NCBI GenBank assembly: GCA_003427395.1
Contig: BFEA01000010.1
Span: 3,995,619 to 4,059,618, forward strand
Source of the DNA: Chara braunii
Taxonomy: Eukaryota; Streptophyta; Charophyceae; Charales; Characeae
DNA: 64,000 nucleotides
Direction: 5' to 3'
Shown here: positions 43,440 to 53,901 of the stretch, one piece after another
Layout of the letters: each line of letters starts with the position of its first letter
Position numbering within the stretch: position 1 is the first letter of the stretch
The notes under the pieces: generated by a model
Database searches by the model: none
What the model was told of the DNA's origin: nothing
What the model saw: the letters and a program-made list of their open reading frames with translations, nothing else
Made by a program: the position numbers and the translations under genes

Positions 43440-44510
43440 TAGAGGGTGCAGGATAGCATAGGTGATAGGTCAGCTCAGGCAACGGACCGAAGGCCACAAC
43501 ACAGGGACAACGTGGAACAGGTGGCATATCAGCATGCAAAGTGTCTGGGGGTTAGACATACCATCGTGCAGACGGTGGATGAGGTAGTACAGGACTTGCC
43601 GGGCCAGAGGGTTGAACAGAGGGTTGATCATAGCGCACATCGGAGATTGGACGAGAGAGCACATCCGCCGGACAGGGAGGGCATTCCTCTCATGGTCGTG
43701 TAGACTGCAGAGCAGCGTGTGGGGGTGGGTTTGGCTGCGACTGTGGAGCAGAGGGCGAAGCAAAGGGTACATCCATGTGTTGCCTTAGGTGCAGATCCTA
43801 GGGTGGAGCAGAGGGTGGAGCAGAGGGTGGAGCAGAAGGTCGAAGTTAGGGTGGATGTTGCTGTGGAGCACCACATGGACCAAGGGAGATCAGACATCGT
43901 ATGCGAGAGAGTGGGCGAGAGGATTGACGAGAGTGTCGTCGGAGATGAGGGCGGTGTGATGGTGTAGGAGAGGATAGAGGATAGGGATAGGGAACCCCCG
44001 CAGGAGAGTAGTGTGCGAGACATCTCACTCACCGGAACTTCGTTCTACGGGATTCCCCCGCTACCCCCACGTGTTGCACAGTCCTCTCAGGGGGTGGATC
44101 TTGGTGTACGTGGCATGTCGCCACCACGTCGCGTGGCAGATCAGGGGCGAACATCTAGAGGAGTTATGGGTGGTGTCGACCACGACTCCAGACAGGCGAC
44201 GCAGGGAGAGGAACGCAACTTGTTATTGACGAGTCGCATACCCTCAACCAGTCCAGCAGGCATACCGCCTCGGCCCGGACTTGGAACCATCCATTCACCC
44301 CACTTATCCACGCTCAGCAGAGGCTCTAGTCTTCCCATGTCACTACGGTCGTCGTCGTCCAGGACGATTTGCACGCCCATGCGCAGTCCACTGGGGATGC
44401 CCCCACTTCCCGCACGACGACCATCAGCCATCTGCGATAATGTCAAGACGAGTCGTGCCGGCAAAGAAAGAGAAAGAGGGAGGACGACGGAGGTGAGGAT
44501 CCACCCCTAA
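43440..44510 (+). other. Open frames inside the hAT-like element, not recognised
   Basis: 43446-43703 encodes an Asp/Arg/Gln/Val-rich peptide. 43719-43967 encodes repeated VEQR(V) units generated by a 12-bp repeat GTGGAGCAGAGG (43803-43840). 44013-44510 encodes a Ser/Pro/Arg/Gly-rich peptide of 165 codons. Base composition is more gene-like here than in the flanking fold-backs. They might be exons of a captured or decayed gene, or chance frames; no domain is recognised. Confidence 0.3.
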
Positions 44511-44726
44511 GGCGCCCCAGAGCAGGCACCAGTCGACCACGTGGCCGCCCACGTGGCTCGTGTAGAGGACGAGGCAAGTAACAACAATCATGGGCACTGA
44601 GTGCACTGGGGGATGCTCATGCAGAGACTGTTGACCTTGAGGAAGGGGTTGCTACAGGCGGAGGTATCTAAGGGGGTATCCATACCAAATTGTGAGCCGC
44701 TGGCAGAGAGAGGCAGAAAACCTTTT

Positions 44727-44870
44727 CTCGCATGGTGAACGATGATCCTGATGGTGATGATCAGGGCAACACATCGGATGAGATGTCCGACAGCGACTAC
44801 GTGGACGAGACTCATCAGAGGGGTCAGGCTGAGGGAGAAGAGGAAGTGGATGCAATGTGCATTTGGTGAG
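44727..44870 (+). other. Acidic frame ending in TGA inside the hAT-like element
   Basis: The frame reads MVNDDPDGDDQGNTSDEMSD then SDYVDETHQRGQAEGEEEVD and ends in a TGA at 44868-44870. Acidic C-terminal tails of this kind are common in plant hAT transposases, so this could be the end of a transposase reading frame. Upstream the frame is closed by a TGA near 44691, so it would need a splice acceptor. This is inference. Confidence 0.3.
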
Positions 44871-45642
44871 CGGGAGTGGAGCGTTGGTTGCAGCCACAGA
44901 GAGAGAGAGATTTTGTTGGTGTACTTTATTTGTTGCACTGGTAGTGCATTGCTTCTGTTTCTGTCCCATTCCGTCGACGAGCTTGAATCCGCATCAGCAA
45001 TCTGCAACTTTGTTCAACGAATGTGTTTGTCAATATAGCTCGTGTGCATGTGTGTTTATTTCTGTGTGCGGTTGGCTGCTGGTGTGGGTGTGTTTTTGTG
45101 GGTGTGGGTGGGTGTACAGAGTGGGTGTGTGTGTTTGCCTGTAGATATTCTTTGTGTGTGTGACTGTGTGTATGTGTGCTCACTTGTGTGTCACTGTGTG
45201 CGTTTGTGCGTGGATATAATGTGTGTGCGTGTGTGTGCGTGTGTGTGTGTCTGTGTGTGTGCACGGATGACGGTATCACTGCAGCTGCTGCATCTGCCGC
45301 AGCGGATTGTCCACACGCTGCGTCAAACGAAGCAGCTGCAGTCACCGCATGTGCAGCAATTGTTGACTGCAGCAGCAAACCCTCCATTTCAATCCCCCAA
45401 GCAATACATCCCCCCCCCAACACCCCACCATCACACCTCACACACCGTATCATTTTTTTTTTCCGTTTTTGCTCAGAACAACATTAAATTTTTGGGGGGT
45501 ATGCAGACCCCCCCCCATTTTTTTTTTCCGTTTTTTTTTTGGCAAAAAAACACATTGTCCAATTTTCCGAACAACTCCCCCCTGACCGTCTCCCAGAGAC
45601 GTCCGGGGGAAACGTCTCCCAATCGGATAGCTGGTCGCCTAG

Positions 45643-45650
45643 GAAATAAC
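45643..45650 (+). repeat. Target-site duplication GAAATAAC (right)
   Basis: The right partner of 40744-40751, directly following the CTAG end of the hAT-like element. Confidence 0.8.
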
Positions 45651-48050
45651 TCTTAACTTCACAAGACAAAAAAATAATGTACGAAAAATGTCTTTCCAAC
45701 ATGTATACAAAGCTAAGTACAAAATCTAGAAATACACAAAGAAATTTTTTTGTCTAACTCTTTTATTTAGTAAAAAATTGGACAAGATCTCCTTTGGAGA
45801 AGTAGGCTTTTCAAATTTATACTAATTCATTTATGAACTCAGACAAAAGTTAAACTTCGTAAAGACAAAATTTGACTAACTTTTTGCATTTGCATAAATT
45901 TTGGCAACACTTCCTTTAGCGAAAGTGTCTCTTCAAGATTTATACAAAGCCAAGTATGAAAAATAAACTTAACTAAGAAAATGTAAAAATTGAACCAACT
46001 CATATATCTCCGGCACGTGGCGAGCATCTAAAACAACTACCTATCAAAGTTGAGACTCATAACAATTAGGGTCTACATTCAACCACATGCAAATCCATAC
46101 CACAATGGGTAAGTACTCTCGCAAAAAATCCAAAGTGTTTCTCACATAAATATTTTATTTACTTCCAGTTTGACAAACCCCAACACCTTTCCTTACATAT
46201 GGTATAAGAAGGTTTAAACCGCTAGCACACGATCCCGGCCTTGCAAAAAGTTTTTGTCACCACAATCAAAACTCGAAGGCGTCGCGCGGCCATGAGCGTC
46301 GTTGAAAAAAAACAGTGGCAGCCTCCGAAGTGGTGCGTGTTTCATGCTGACACTCGCGGATTAATGTGTGGTGTACTTGTGTTTTTAGCCAAATATAAGT
46401 CATATTGCTTAACCTTTGTCTTTGTATACACAAGCAGAGGACACAACTTCTTCTTTGTTCATTAGGCAATCAATTAGACTAAACTAAAGTCACATTGTCT
46501 AGTTATGACAAGTGTTTAATATCCAAGTTATAATATTTTTTCGAACTTTTAATCTTTTGAAGACTAAGGTTAGTCCAAACTGAAGCCACATTCCTCAATC
46601 CGCCTTTGGTTACATTTATTATATTATTAATTAGGTATTTTTTCCCCTTTTATAATAAGTTGTAGTCAAACCAAACTGAAGTCACATTGTTTGACGAGCT
46701 TTGTTTAATAATAAAAATATAATATATTTATATATAAATTCGTATGTTCAGATTCTATTAATGTGCGCGACCTCAGACTAAGCCAAACTGAAGCCACATT
46801 GCTTAGTCATCAGTCCAAACCTCCCTCAGAAAAACAAGTAGTTGGGTCTGACCAAAGCTACATTACCCAACTTTTAAACCATTTTAACAGGAAGATCGTC
46901 ACAAGAACAGCAACCAGACCTGACCGAAGCCACATTGTCTGGTTCGGGTAAGGAATAAAACAACATAGCATAGTCGGTTAGGCCAAATCAAACTACATTG
47001 CCTAATTGCACATATAACAACTTACAGAGGTATGACAATCAGACATGACCAAAGCCACATTGTTTGATAACCACAGAAACTAAACATTACAACAGTCGGG
47101 TCTGACCGAAACCAGATTATCCGACTGCAAAGAAGGTGAATTAACAAATATTACAACAACTAGACATGTCCAAAGTCACATCGTCTAGTTGCATAGGAAA
47201 CAGAATAAACAAAGTGGTCAGGCCAAACCGAAGTCACATTGCCAGACTCTCTGAAGACCCAATCATTGCAGGTGAAACTACCTTTTTCCCAACTTCCCCC
47301 AATTCATCCCCGTTTGAATTTCAAGCAACAAATGCAAAGTAAGATTCACACAACTTTTTATTATTTTTTAATATGATTAAGCTCCATAAAAAATCAGTAA
47401 ACATCAGGTTGCATGCATACATTTCAATCAAACTAGAGAGGTGTAATAAATAGGGGTGTAGTGGGTTCACACAAGGCAAGGAAGGTACACCTGACAACCC
47501 TGCCTCCATAACTTCTCTTGGGTTCCGACAGAGTTCCCATAATCGGTGGGTGGACCTCCCACAAGGTCTCACTGCGAACCTATGGGTTGCAATCTCACCT
47601 GCCACCTTCCTCTCCGAACCAGAGATCAGACTTAGAGTAAGAAGGATAAAAGAAAGGGTTCCAAACTCTCGAGATACAGGAAGGGGACAACTCATCTCGC
47701 GCGAGAGGGTCTTGGTATCTTGATGCGCCTGAGGGTCCCGTAATTGTGGCCAAACCTGCGGTAGGATGACTAAAATGCAGCCAAACGCAGAGTCAACGAC
47801 GCTCTGACAGTCTTCAAGGTCGCAGCAATAACCCCCCCTTGTAAAGCCTGATCACCCCTCCAAGACCACAACGCTTCCTCCCCTGATGAAATTGTAGTTT
47901 CACAACCTAAAAAGGGCTCCATTCAAATAGAGCACACCCCGTGTGCTCAATTTCAATACAGGTTGTAACAGTCTAGTAAGGTAAGAAAAACAACACCAAC
48001 TTCAGTCAAACACATTGTGCCTTCCAGTAAGGCGCAGCACAAGACACGAT
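45651..48050 (+). repeat. R3 repeat family, copy 2 (contains hairpin array)
   Basis: The left part (45651-46000) has tandem units such as ATACAAAGC(T/C)AAGTA with hairpins ACACTT/AAGTGT. Then come GGCGAGCATCTAAAACAAC (46019-46037), the array (46465-47260), and the right block CGGTGGGTGGACCTCCCACA (47543 onward) with GACTTAGAGTAAGAAGGATA and TAGAGCACACCC, as in the 17-19 kb copy. Its left end continues as 40724-40751 on the other side of the hAT-like element. Confidence 0.78.
46465..47260 (+). repeat. Tandem hairpin array with varying stems, loop core TGAAGCCACATT
   Basis: Eleven units, roughly 60-75 bp apart, each with a near-constant loop (C)CAAACTGAAGCCACATT between exactly pairing but different arms: GTCAAAC (46665) with GTTTGAC (46689); GACTAAGC (46776) with GCTTAGTC (46801); AGTTGGGT (46840) with ACCCAACT (46865); AACCAGAC (46912) with GTCTGGTT (46937); CAGTCGG (47093) with CCGACTG (47121); CAACTAGAC (47157) with GTCTAGTTG (47183). 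Linkers are unrelated. The loop core differs from that of the 17 kb array although the family flanks are shared. Confidence 0.92.
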
Positions 48051-48612
48051 AGTAGTGTACAACGCAAAACGTAATAAGTCACATCGCCACACAACCAAAG
48101 CTCAGCGATGCACAATGCAAAACACAACAACAGAGCATCGTGCACTGCAATGCACAGCGTGCATAGTGAAGTATGGCAGGCAGCACGACAAGAACCCAAC
48201 AAAAAACACCGTAAGTGCACAACGCTGCTCAACAACCGTTTTTCAAAAAAAAGAAGGATAACATAAGTGGCTCTTGACCCTGAAGATTAATGAACAATTA
48301 CAACTATGGCAACAACCAAACAATTTGAGCATCACTTAGCCGCAATCTCTGACTTCCACAGTAGCAACAACCCTTAGCATCAGTTTTACTGAAGGTACAA
48401 CCCGTCTGATAACATTCCCGATTCCTTGAGGAAACCAGCAGCAATCCGGCCGCTGCCAAAACTAACAGCTCCTCTGCTGCTCCCAAAAGCAGTCGATGAT
48501 ACCTTTAAGATCAGATCGCAGCCCACCTCAACCACCAATACCATTCTTTCATTACAAGGCAACCTTGCCGTTGGGGTAAACAACAACACTTGAATACTCA
48601 GGACTAGTTGTT
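48051..48612. other. Unassigned stretch, probably R3-related
   Basis: CACAAC/GCAAAAC-type words continue from the R3 copy. No gene recognised. It is the target region of the following MITE. Confidence 0.4.
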
Positions 48613-48620
48613 GCTGAGAG

Positions 48621-48883
48621 CTATGTTGCACGGTGGCCTCGACCTGGTTCGGCCCAGGCCGCGGCCGGGCCGGCCGAGAACTTTCGGCCGATGCCGCGGC
48701 GAATTGGGGAGGGGGGTTGGGGGGCGGGGAACGGGTCTCGAGTCGGGGGGGCGGGCCCTACCTCCTCACAAAAAAAAAAACATAAAAACTTCGAAAACGG
48801 GGGGGTGGATTTCGAAGACTACCAAAAATAAATAAATAAATAGAAAACAAAAAAAAAATCGTTGATTGACTGTTTTTTTATTT

Positions 48884-48943
<60 letters not shown>

Positions 48944-49022
48944 GTGGGGGAGGGGTCCTCCCTCCACTCCACGGCGCGCGCACACCTCTCTCTCTCTCTC
49001 GCGCGCGTGCGCGTGCACACCT

Positions 49023-49075
<53 letters not shown>

Positions 49076-49407
49076 TTTCTTTCGCCGAAGTTGCGCAGGC
49101 GGGACCCCGCGCAACTTCGGCACAAGTAAGTGAGCGTGTGTGTGAGTGTGTGTGTGCATGTGTGTGTGTGTGTGTTTGTGTGTGATTGAGTGGGGGTTGG
49201 GGTGGCGACCCATCCCCCACCAATCAATCAATCAATCAATTAATCAATCCAAAGAAAAAAAAAAGTAAAAACAAAAAACAAGAAAAGCGGGTTTTTTCGT
49301 TTTTGTTTTTTACTTTTTTTTTCTCTTTTGATTGATTGATTGATTGATTGGTGGGGGATGGGTCGCCCCCCCAACCCCCACCCAATCACACACACACACA
49401 CATACAC

Positions 49408-49440
<33 letters not shown>

Positions 49441-49715
49441 TCCTTGCACGGGGTTTCGAAGAGTTTTTTTTTTTCTTTTTCTTTTTTTATTTTTTGTTAC
49501 GCAATCGAAAACAATAATGCCCCCCAAAAAATATGGGCGTGTAGGGTTTTTTTAGCCCTACATGCCCAATTTTTTTTTTCATGCGTTAAAAAAAAAATAA
49601 AAAAATCCTGCACGCAACTCGGCTGGTCGGCCTCGGCCGAACCGAGCCGATTCGGCCATCGGTCGAGGCCGCGGCCGATTTGGACCCCCTGGCTGCGGTC
49701 GGGCGTGCAACATAG
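48621..49715. mobile_element. hAT-type MITE with 12-bp TIRs and nested palindromes
   Basis: Exact 12-bp terminal inverted repeats, CTATGTTGCACG (48621-48632) and CGTGCAACATAG (49704-49715), are flanked by an exact 8-bp duplication GCTGAGAG (48613-48620 and 49716-49723). The interior is a set of nested inverted repeats: GC-rich CCGCGGCC-type ends, (GATT)n/(AATC)n arms at 48884-48940 and 49216-49250, (CA)n/(TG)n arms, and a 13-bp perfect stem GCCGAAGTTGCGC (49084-49096) with GCGCAACTTCGGC (49109-49121). A second fold-back (A/T-rich, 49255-49325) follows. No coding capacity; it would be mobilised by a hAT transposase in trans. Confidence 0.9.
49021..49071 (+). repeat. (CA)n microsatellite, one arm of a fold-back
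   Basis: About 24 CA units; the matching (TG)n arm is at 49135-49180. Confidence 0.9.
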
Positions 49716-49723
49716 GCTGAGAG

Positions 49724-51483
49724 ACAACAAGCCCGCTCAGGGACTGTTGTATCAATCTTGATATAAGAGCAAGGCCCACCTCTGAAAACTGCAGCACCAC
49801 CACCACTCATCACCTCGATGATTAATCTGAACAACAACATGGCTTCGATAATGGTCACACAAGGAGATGACCACGATCAACTTAATCACCACTTGTAAGA
49901 CCTTGATGATGGCAACTTGGATGAAGGTGACCATAGCGACCGTCGAATTGAAGGCGATCACAACAACGAGGCCGGATGTGACAAAAAATCGGAACGGCCA
50001 AAGCAAAGACAGCTTTGGTGAGCCTGATGATGAACAACAGAACCTAGGTCACAGTAACGCACTCTCCACTCGGATCTCGACAGGCGCCAACAAGGAGACA
50101 ACTTGCTCCAACAGGAAGTCAAAATGACGGGCACTGCCAAGGTCGAGACAACGGTCCTCATGGGCGCGACAGATGGACCTCGCTCCGCTACTCATCAAAT
50201 ATGCAAAATGAGAATGGATCTTCCGCTAGAACATGGGAAGATACATTGCCAACTAATCGGTCTGCTGTTTTGCCCAGTGGCTCCACCTGCCAAGTGCAAA
50301 ATGAGAATAAATTTTTCGCTAGAACATAGAAAGATATATACGAGTTGAGTCTCTCTCTTCCTCTCTCTTCCCTTCACATAACTCAGCCTGCTACTCTACT
50401 TACTCTGCATCAGTGACAAACATGACCACAATCAACGATGATCAAATGGAGGCAAACGACTGGTATGACCGTGGCTGAAGACGAGGAGCCCAATGGTGAG
50501 CACGACAATAAGCAGCGTGGTCACAAAAGTCACGATAGCGGCCACTATTAGAATCAGAAGGAAGGTCACCCCGACTGGTGCGCACGCACCATCGGGAACA
50601 GGACTAAGGTCGAGACGACCATTCGGGGATCCGCACGGGGATCAAGGCAAACCCAAAAGCGAGCACTTACTAAAAACGAACATGATCGCAATGATTAGAT
50701 GGTCAGGATGAACACGATCGGCCCCTGCCATATCCACTCTCTCGCTCATGTCCTTCACACTTAGTATTCCCTCTTCTACTTACCACTCTTCCTATCTCTG
50801 CTTTTCCAGTTTTCACTTCCCCATTTTCTTGGCTCTCCCTATCTCACTGCTTTTTCTCTCTATGTATCCAGCCAGCACCACCGGAGCAAGATGAGTAGAG
50901 CAACATGACGATGATTAGAAATACGGCCCGCATCGAAACGGTGAACAATCATTACTTCCTCCAGGACCTTGGCGACGAGCGGCGTGGTAATCAGGGACGG
51001 CAGGGCAGTCTCCACTTCATCTGATGTGCAAAATGAGAATAAATCTTCCCCTAGAAAGTGGGAAGATATATTGCCACAATATAGTTGCTCAGCATCTGCC
51101 GCTCGAACCGAACAAATTGTTGCTCAGATCACAATTTTGACGAGGCCAATGTGTTCAGAATGATCTGAAAACCCCATTTAGTATCTTTGTTTGCAAAAAT
51201 GGATTGAGAAACAGCTGAGTAAAATCAATCTTCACTCCCATTCACTCTTTTCTTACCTCCTCGACCTTTCCCACGCACCTATTACTCTTCTAACACATCT
51301 CATACTAAATCTCCTCCCAATCTGACTACAGATTCGGGATTGCCCATCCCGAACCCCCCGACTTATCATTCCTCCTTGCCTAGACCCGTCAAGGGATGAG
51401 CACGGTTCGTGTTTCTTGCTTCGTCACGTTCACCTTCGCCATCCACACTCTCTTGTTGACGTCTCCTCATATTCCCCCTTCCG
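49724..51483. other. Repetitive, probably decayed coding-derived DNA with three hairpin motifs
   Basis: Gly/Asp/Asn-type words (GATGATGGCAACTTGGATGA) give broken frames at 49880-50130 and 50470-50700. The dispersed hairpin motif occurs at 50202-50250, 50295-50340 and 51026-51075. The target sequence for the LINE is at the right edge. No intact gene. Confidence 0.5.
50202..50340 (+). repeat. Dispersed hairpin motif, pair of copies
   Basis: TGCAAAATGAGAATGGATCT, then TCCGCTAGAACATGGGAAGA, repeated 93 bp later as TGCAAAATGAGAATAAAT, then TTTTCGCTAGAACATAGAAA. TCTTCC pairs with GGAAGA in the first; TTTTTC pairs only partly in the second. Other copies are at 10830 (-), 11150 (-), 20684, 51026, 61337 and 61421. 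Confidence 0.7.
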
Positions 51484-52044
51484 CTAGCCCAATCTTTTTT
51501 TTTTTTTTTTTTTTTTAACTCACTGTCTCATATTTCAAATGAAGGAATACGAGGCCGAAAACCTCACCATTCAACCCGGAGTTATCCCGGCAGCATCAAC
51601 CGGTTTAGCTTATCCCAATCAACTTGCCACACATCTACTTAATGCATTCTTTGTAATCAACAACAAAAAGAAACCAAAACTTCCTTAAACCCAAACGCCT
51701 AATTGAGCCTAAGAGTCTCCTTGCTATCCTATCCTAATCTACTTACCTACTCCAGGTAGACCCTTACCTATATACAGACCTACGACCGGTCTGGTACCCA
51801 GCCCAAAGCGGTCGGGAGGAACCTTGTTCCATTCCCAACCCCTGACACTCTCCCTCCCTCCCCCCTATGCAGTCTACTGTGACTGCCCACAGGAACCGAG
51901 TGCACCTGGTTCATCCATAGCATCCTTCCTAACCTACTGTTTCTCAACCCAACTCCCCAGTACCAATTTCCCTTCCGGAGACACGTGGGCCAAGCCCAGG
52001 CCCTAGGTCCGTTGGAACCATGTCACACCCTTGTTGCGGTCCAG

Positions 52045-53887
52045 TTAAAACGTCCTTCTCGTCCAGTCTGCTCTGATAGCTGTGGCAAGAAGGCTTTTAA
52101 AAAGTTCTTCTGCCTGTTTCTCTGGCAAACTCTCCCCCTGAAATTTGAGAATGTTCCTGTCAGCCCAAATGACCCAAAACATAATTGCCCTGCCCACCTG
52201 GGCTACATAACTCCAACCCTCCGTGCCACTGCAACTCTGAGGTAGGCAACCTGCAAAAACCCACCTCTGCCCTGTCAACTTCATCCTCCCTGCAAACCTT
52301 TTCCAATGATAATCCCACCACCTCCACCATTTTCGTGACCCTGGCCAATCCACCAGAGATGTTGCATTGTCTCTGGTGCCTCTTTACACTGTCGCACGTT
52401 ACCTCTACTCCCATCCCTTTGTCTGTCAGCCACTTAGAGGTAGGTACCGCTAGATGTGACTGTAGCCACAGTAAGGACGCTAACTTCTGTGACTGAATGG
52501 TTTGAAGTTGTGTCCAGAGCTTGGTGAACTCAGATTGCGAAAGCGGATCCAAATCAGGAACTTGTCTTTCCCACCGACTGCTAACCTTCTCGCAAACTGA
52601 TACTGAGTCTGATTTCTTTTGGAGGATCAGACTGGCATCTAACTGTTCTAGCCCCTTAACGACCGAGTCCCCTATCTGCCAGCCCCAGGCTTCGGAGCCA
52701 ATTCTCAATTCCTCCAACTCAATCCCATTTCCTACCAACACAGAAATTGGTTGGAAACCCTCCTCCTTCGGAAGTCTCAATCTGACCCTGATCTCTTTCA
52801 ATCCCACCAGCCCATATTGAGTCCTTATCCCAACTTTTTCCAACGTAGGGAGATTAGGAAGCGCCCGTTTGTATGTTTCAAGCCAACACTTAACAGACTG
52901 ATTTTTAGTCCAACTCTCCAATCTGCAAAACCGATCCAGCTCGTCAGAGGCAGACACAAACCAAGTACCTAGTGGGTCAACCCCTCCTGGTCCAGGTCCC
53001 AGTAGCTGCTCCCATTCTTCTGGAATGGCCTGTAAGAGTTGCGCCAGCCGCCGCTCCTGATTAGGCAGCTGGCCCAAGGAATCCCTCAATTGTGCAGGAG
53101 ATTTCCACATGTTGCTATTGTCATCCCACAAATCCCCAATCATGCTGATGCCCTTCTGTACCCAGCTCTGTCCGAAGTTACCAGGTCTCATCTCCAATGA
53201 GAACCAGGTTCCTTCTAAGGCCCTAATTCGGTTATTCGCAAAGAGGTGTTGGCGCTTAATTTCCATCTTGGACTTCGGGGCAATACACAGCGTAGGTCTG
53301 CATTTTCGCCATGCTTGCAGGATGTCATTCCAAAGACGGGACTTTGGTCGCCTCCTGGCATATGTATCCGCCATCAAGGCGATCCAGACATCCGATGGTC
53401 GGGAAAAGCGCTATTCCTTTGCCAACAGGGTTTCCGCCAGCAGGACCCAATCCGTATTCGTTTCCACTTTTGCCACCCTCACCACCCATTTGGCTAGCAG
53501 TGCCGTGTTCTGTGCCGCTGGGTCAATCAGCGCCGATCCTCCCTCGTTGCGTGGTCTGCACAGCATGTCCCACGCCACTTTACTTATATACCCATTCTCC
53601 ACGTTCCTATCTGGTTTCTTGATGAATCTTCGAGCAACCCCTTTGACCACCTTGAGCATTGGGTTTGAAAATCTCCGGACTATTGCCACATACCAAAGCA
53701 GGGCAAACGCAGATGCCATGATCGCTAACACCCTCCCCACAAGTGACAGGTGAAAGGCAGGCCCCCAACTCTTTACTCTCGTACAGACTTTCTCTTGAAG
53801 GATCGGCTCCTGTGACGCCGAGCAGTTCCCCAGGGCTATTTGAACACCAAGGAACCGTTCCGCTTGGTCCACTTGTACTCTCTCCAT
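52045..53887 (-). pseudogene. LINE C-terminal region after RT
   Basis: 53887-53411 continues the RT connection (ERFLGVQIALGN, WDMLCRPRNEGGSALIDP). 53377-52160 is one 405-codon frame (SRLWNDILQAWRKCRP, LPEEW-type helices, MGVEVTCDSVKRHQRQC). The end is then read in another frame, 52353-52045, as VGRAIMFWVIWADRNILKFQ, a typical plant LINE terminus. Single shifts occur near 53411 and 52350. The Cys/His pattern hints at the RT-associated zinc-binding region but is incomplete. Confidence 0.72.
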
Positions 53888-53901
53888 TCCCCACTGAACT
53901 G

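Larger units (their letters stand above)
40752..45642. mobile_element. hAT-like DNA element, 4.9 kb
   Basis: Bounded by an exact 8-bp duplication (GAAATAAC), the length typical of hAT. The left end CTACGTTACCCGATCGG and the inverted right end CTAGGCGACCAGCTATCCGA are imperfect inverted repeats starting CTA; the left one resembles the CTATGTTGCACG end of the smaller hAT element at 48621-49715. The interior has three pyrimidine-rich/(TCAA)n fold-back units (41.2-43.3 kb), a gap, a Val/Glu/Arg repeat frame, Ser/Pro-rich frames and an acidic frame near 44745-44868. I do not see a hAT dimerisation domain or BED zinc finger, so transposase is missing, too diverged, or split by introns. Confidence 0.72.

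Noticed and set aside
45042-45656. 204-codon frame, Cys/Val-rich.
   Set aside because: It is generated by (TG)n DNA in one half and homopolymers in the other.
17175-47260. CRISPR-like array interpretation of the hairpin arrays.
   Set aside because: The repeats are imperfect, the varying part is the paired stem rather than a spacer, there are no cas genes, and the genome is eukaryotic.
48884-49250. Replication origin or telomere-like hairpin for the nested palindrome.
   Set aside because: Perfect TIRs and an 8-bp target duplication explain it as an internal part of a hAT-type MITE.
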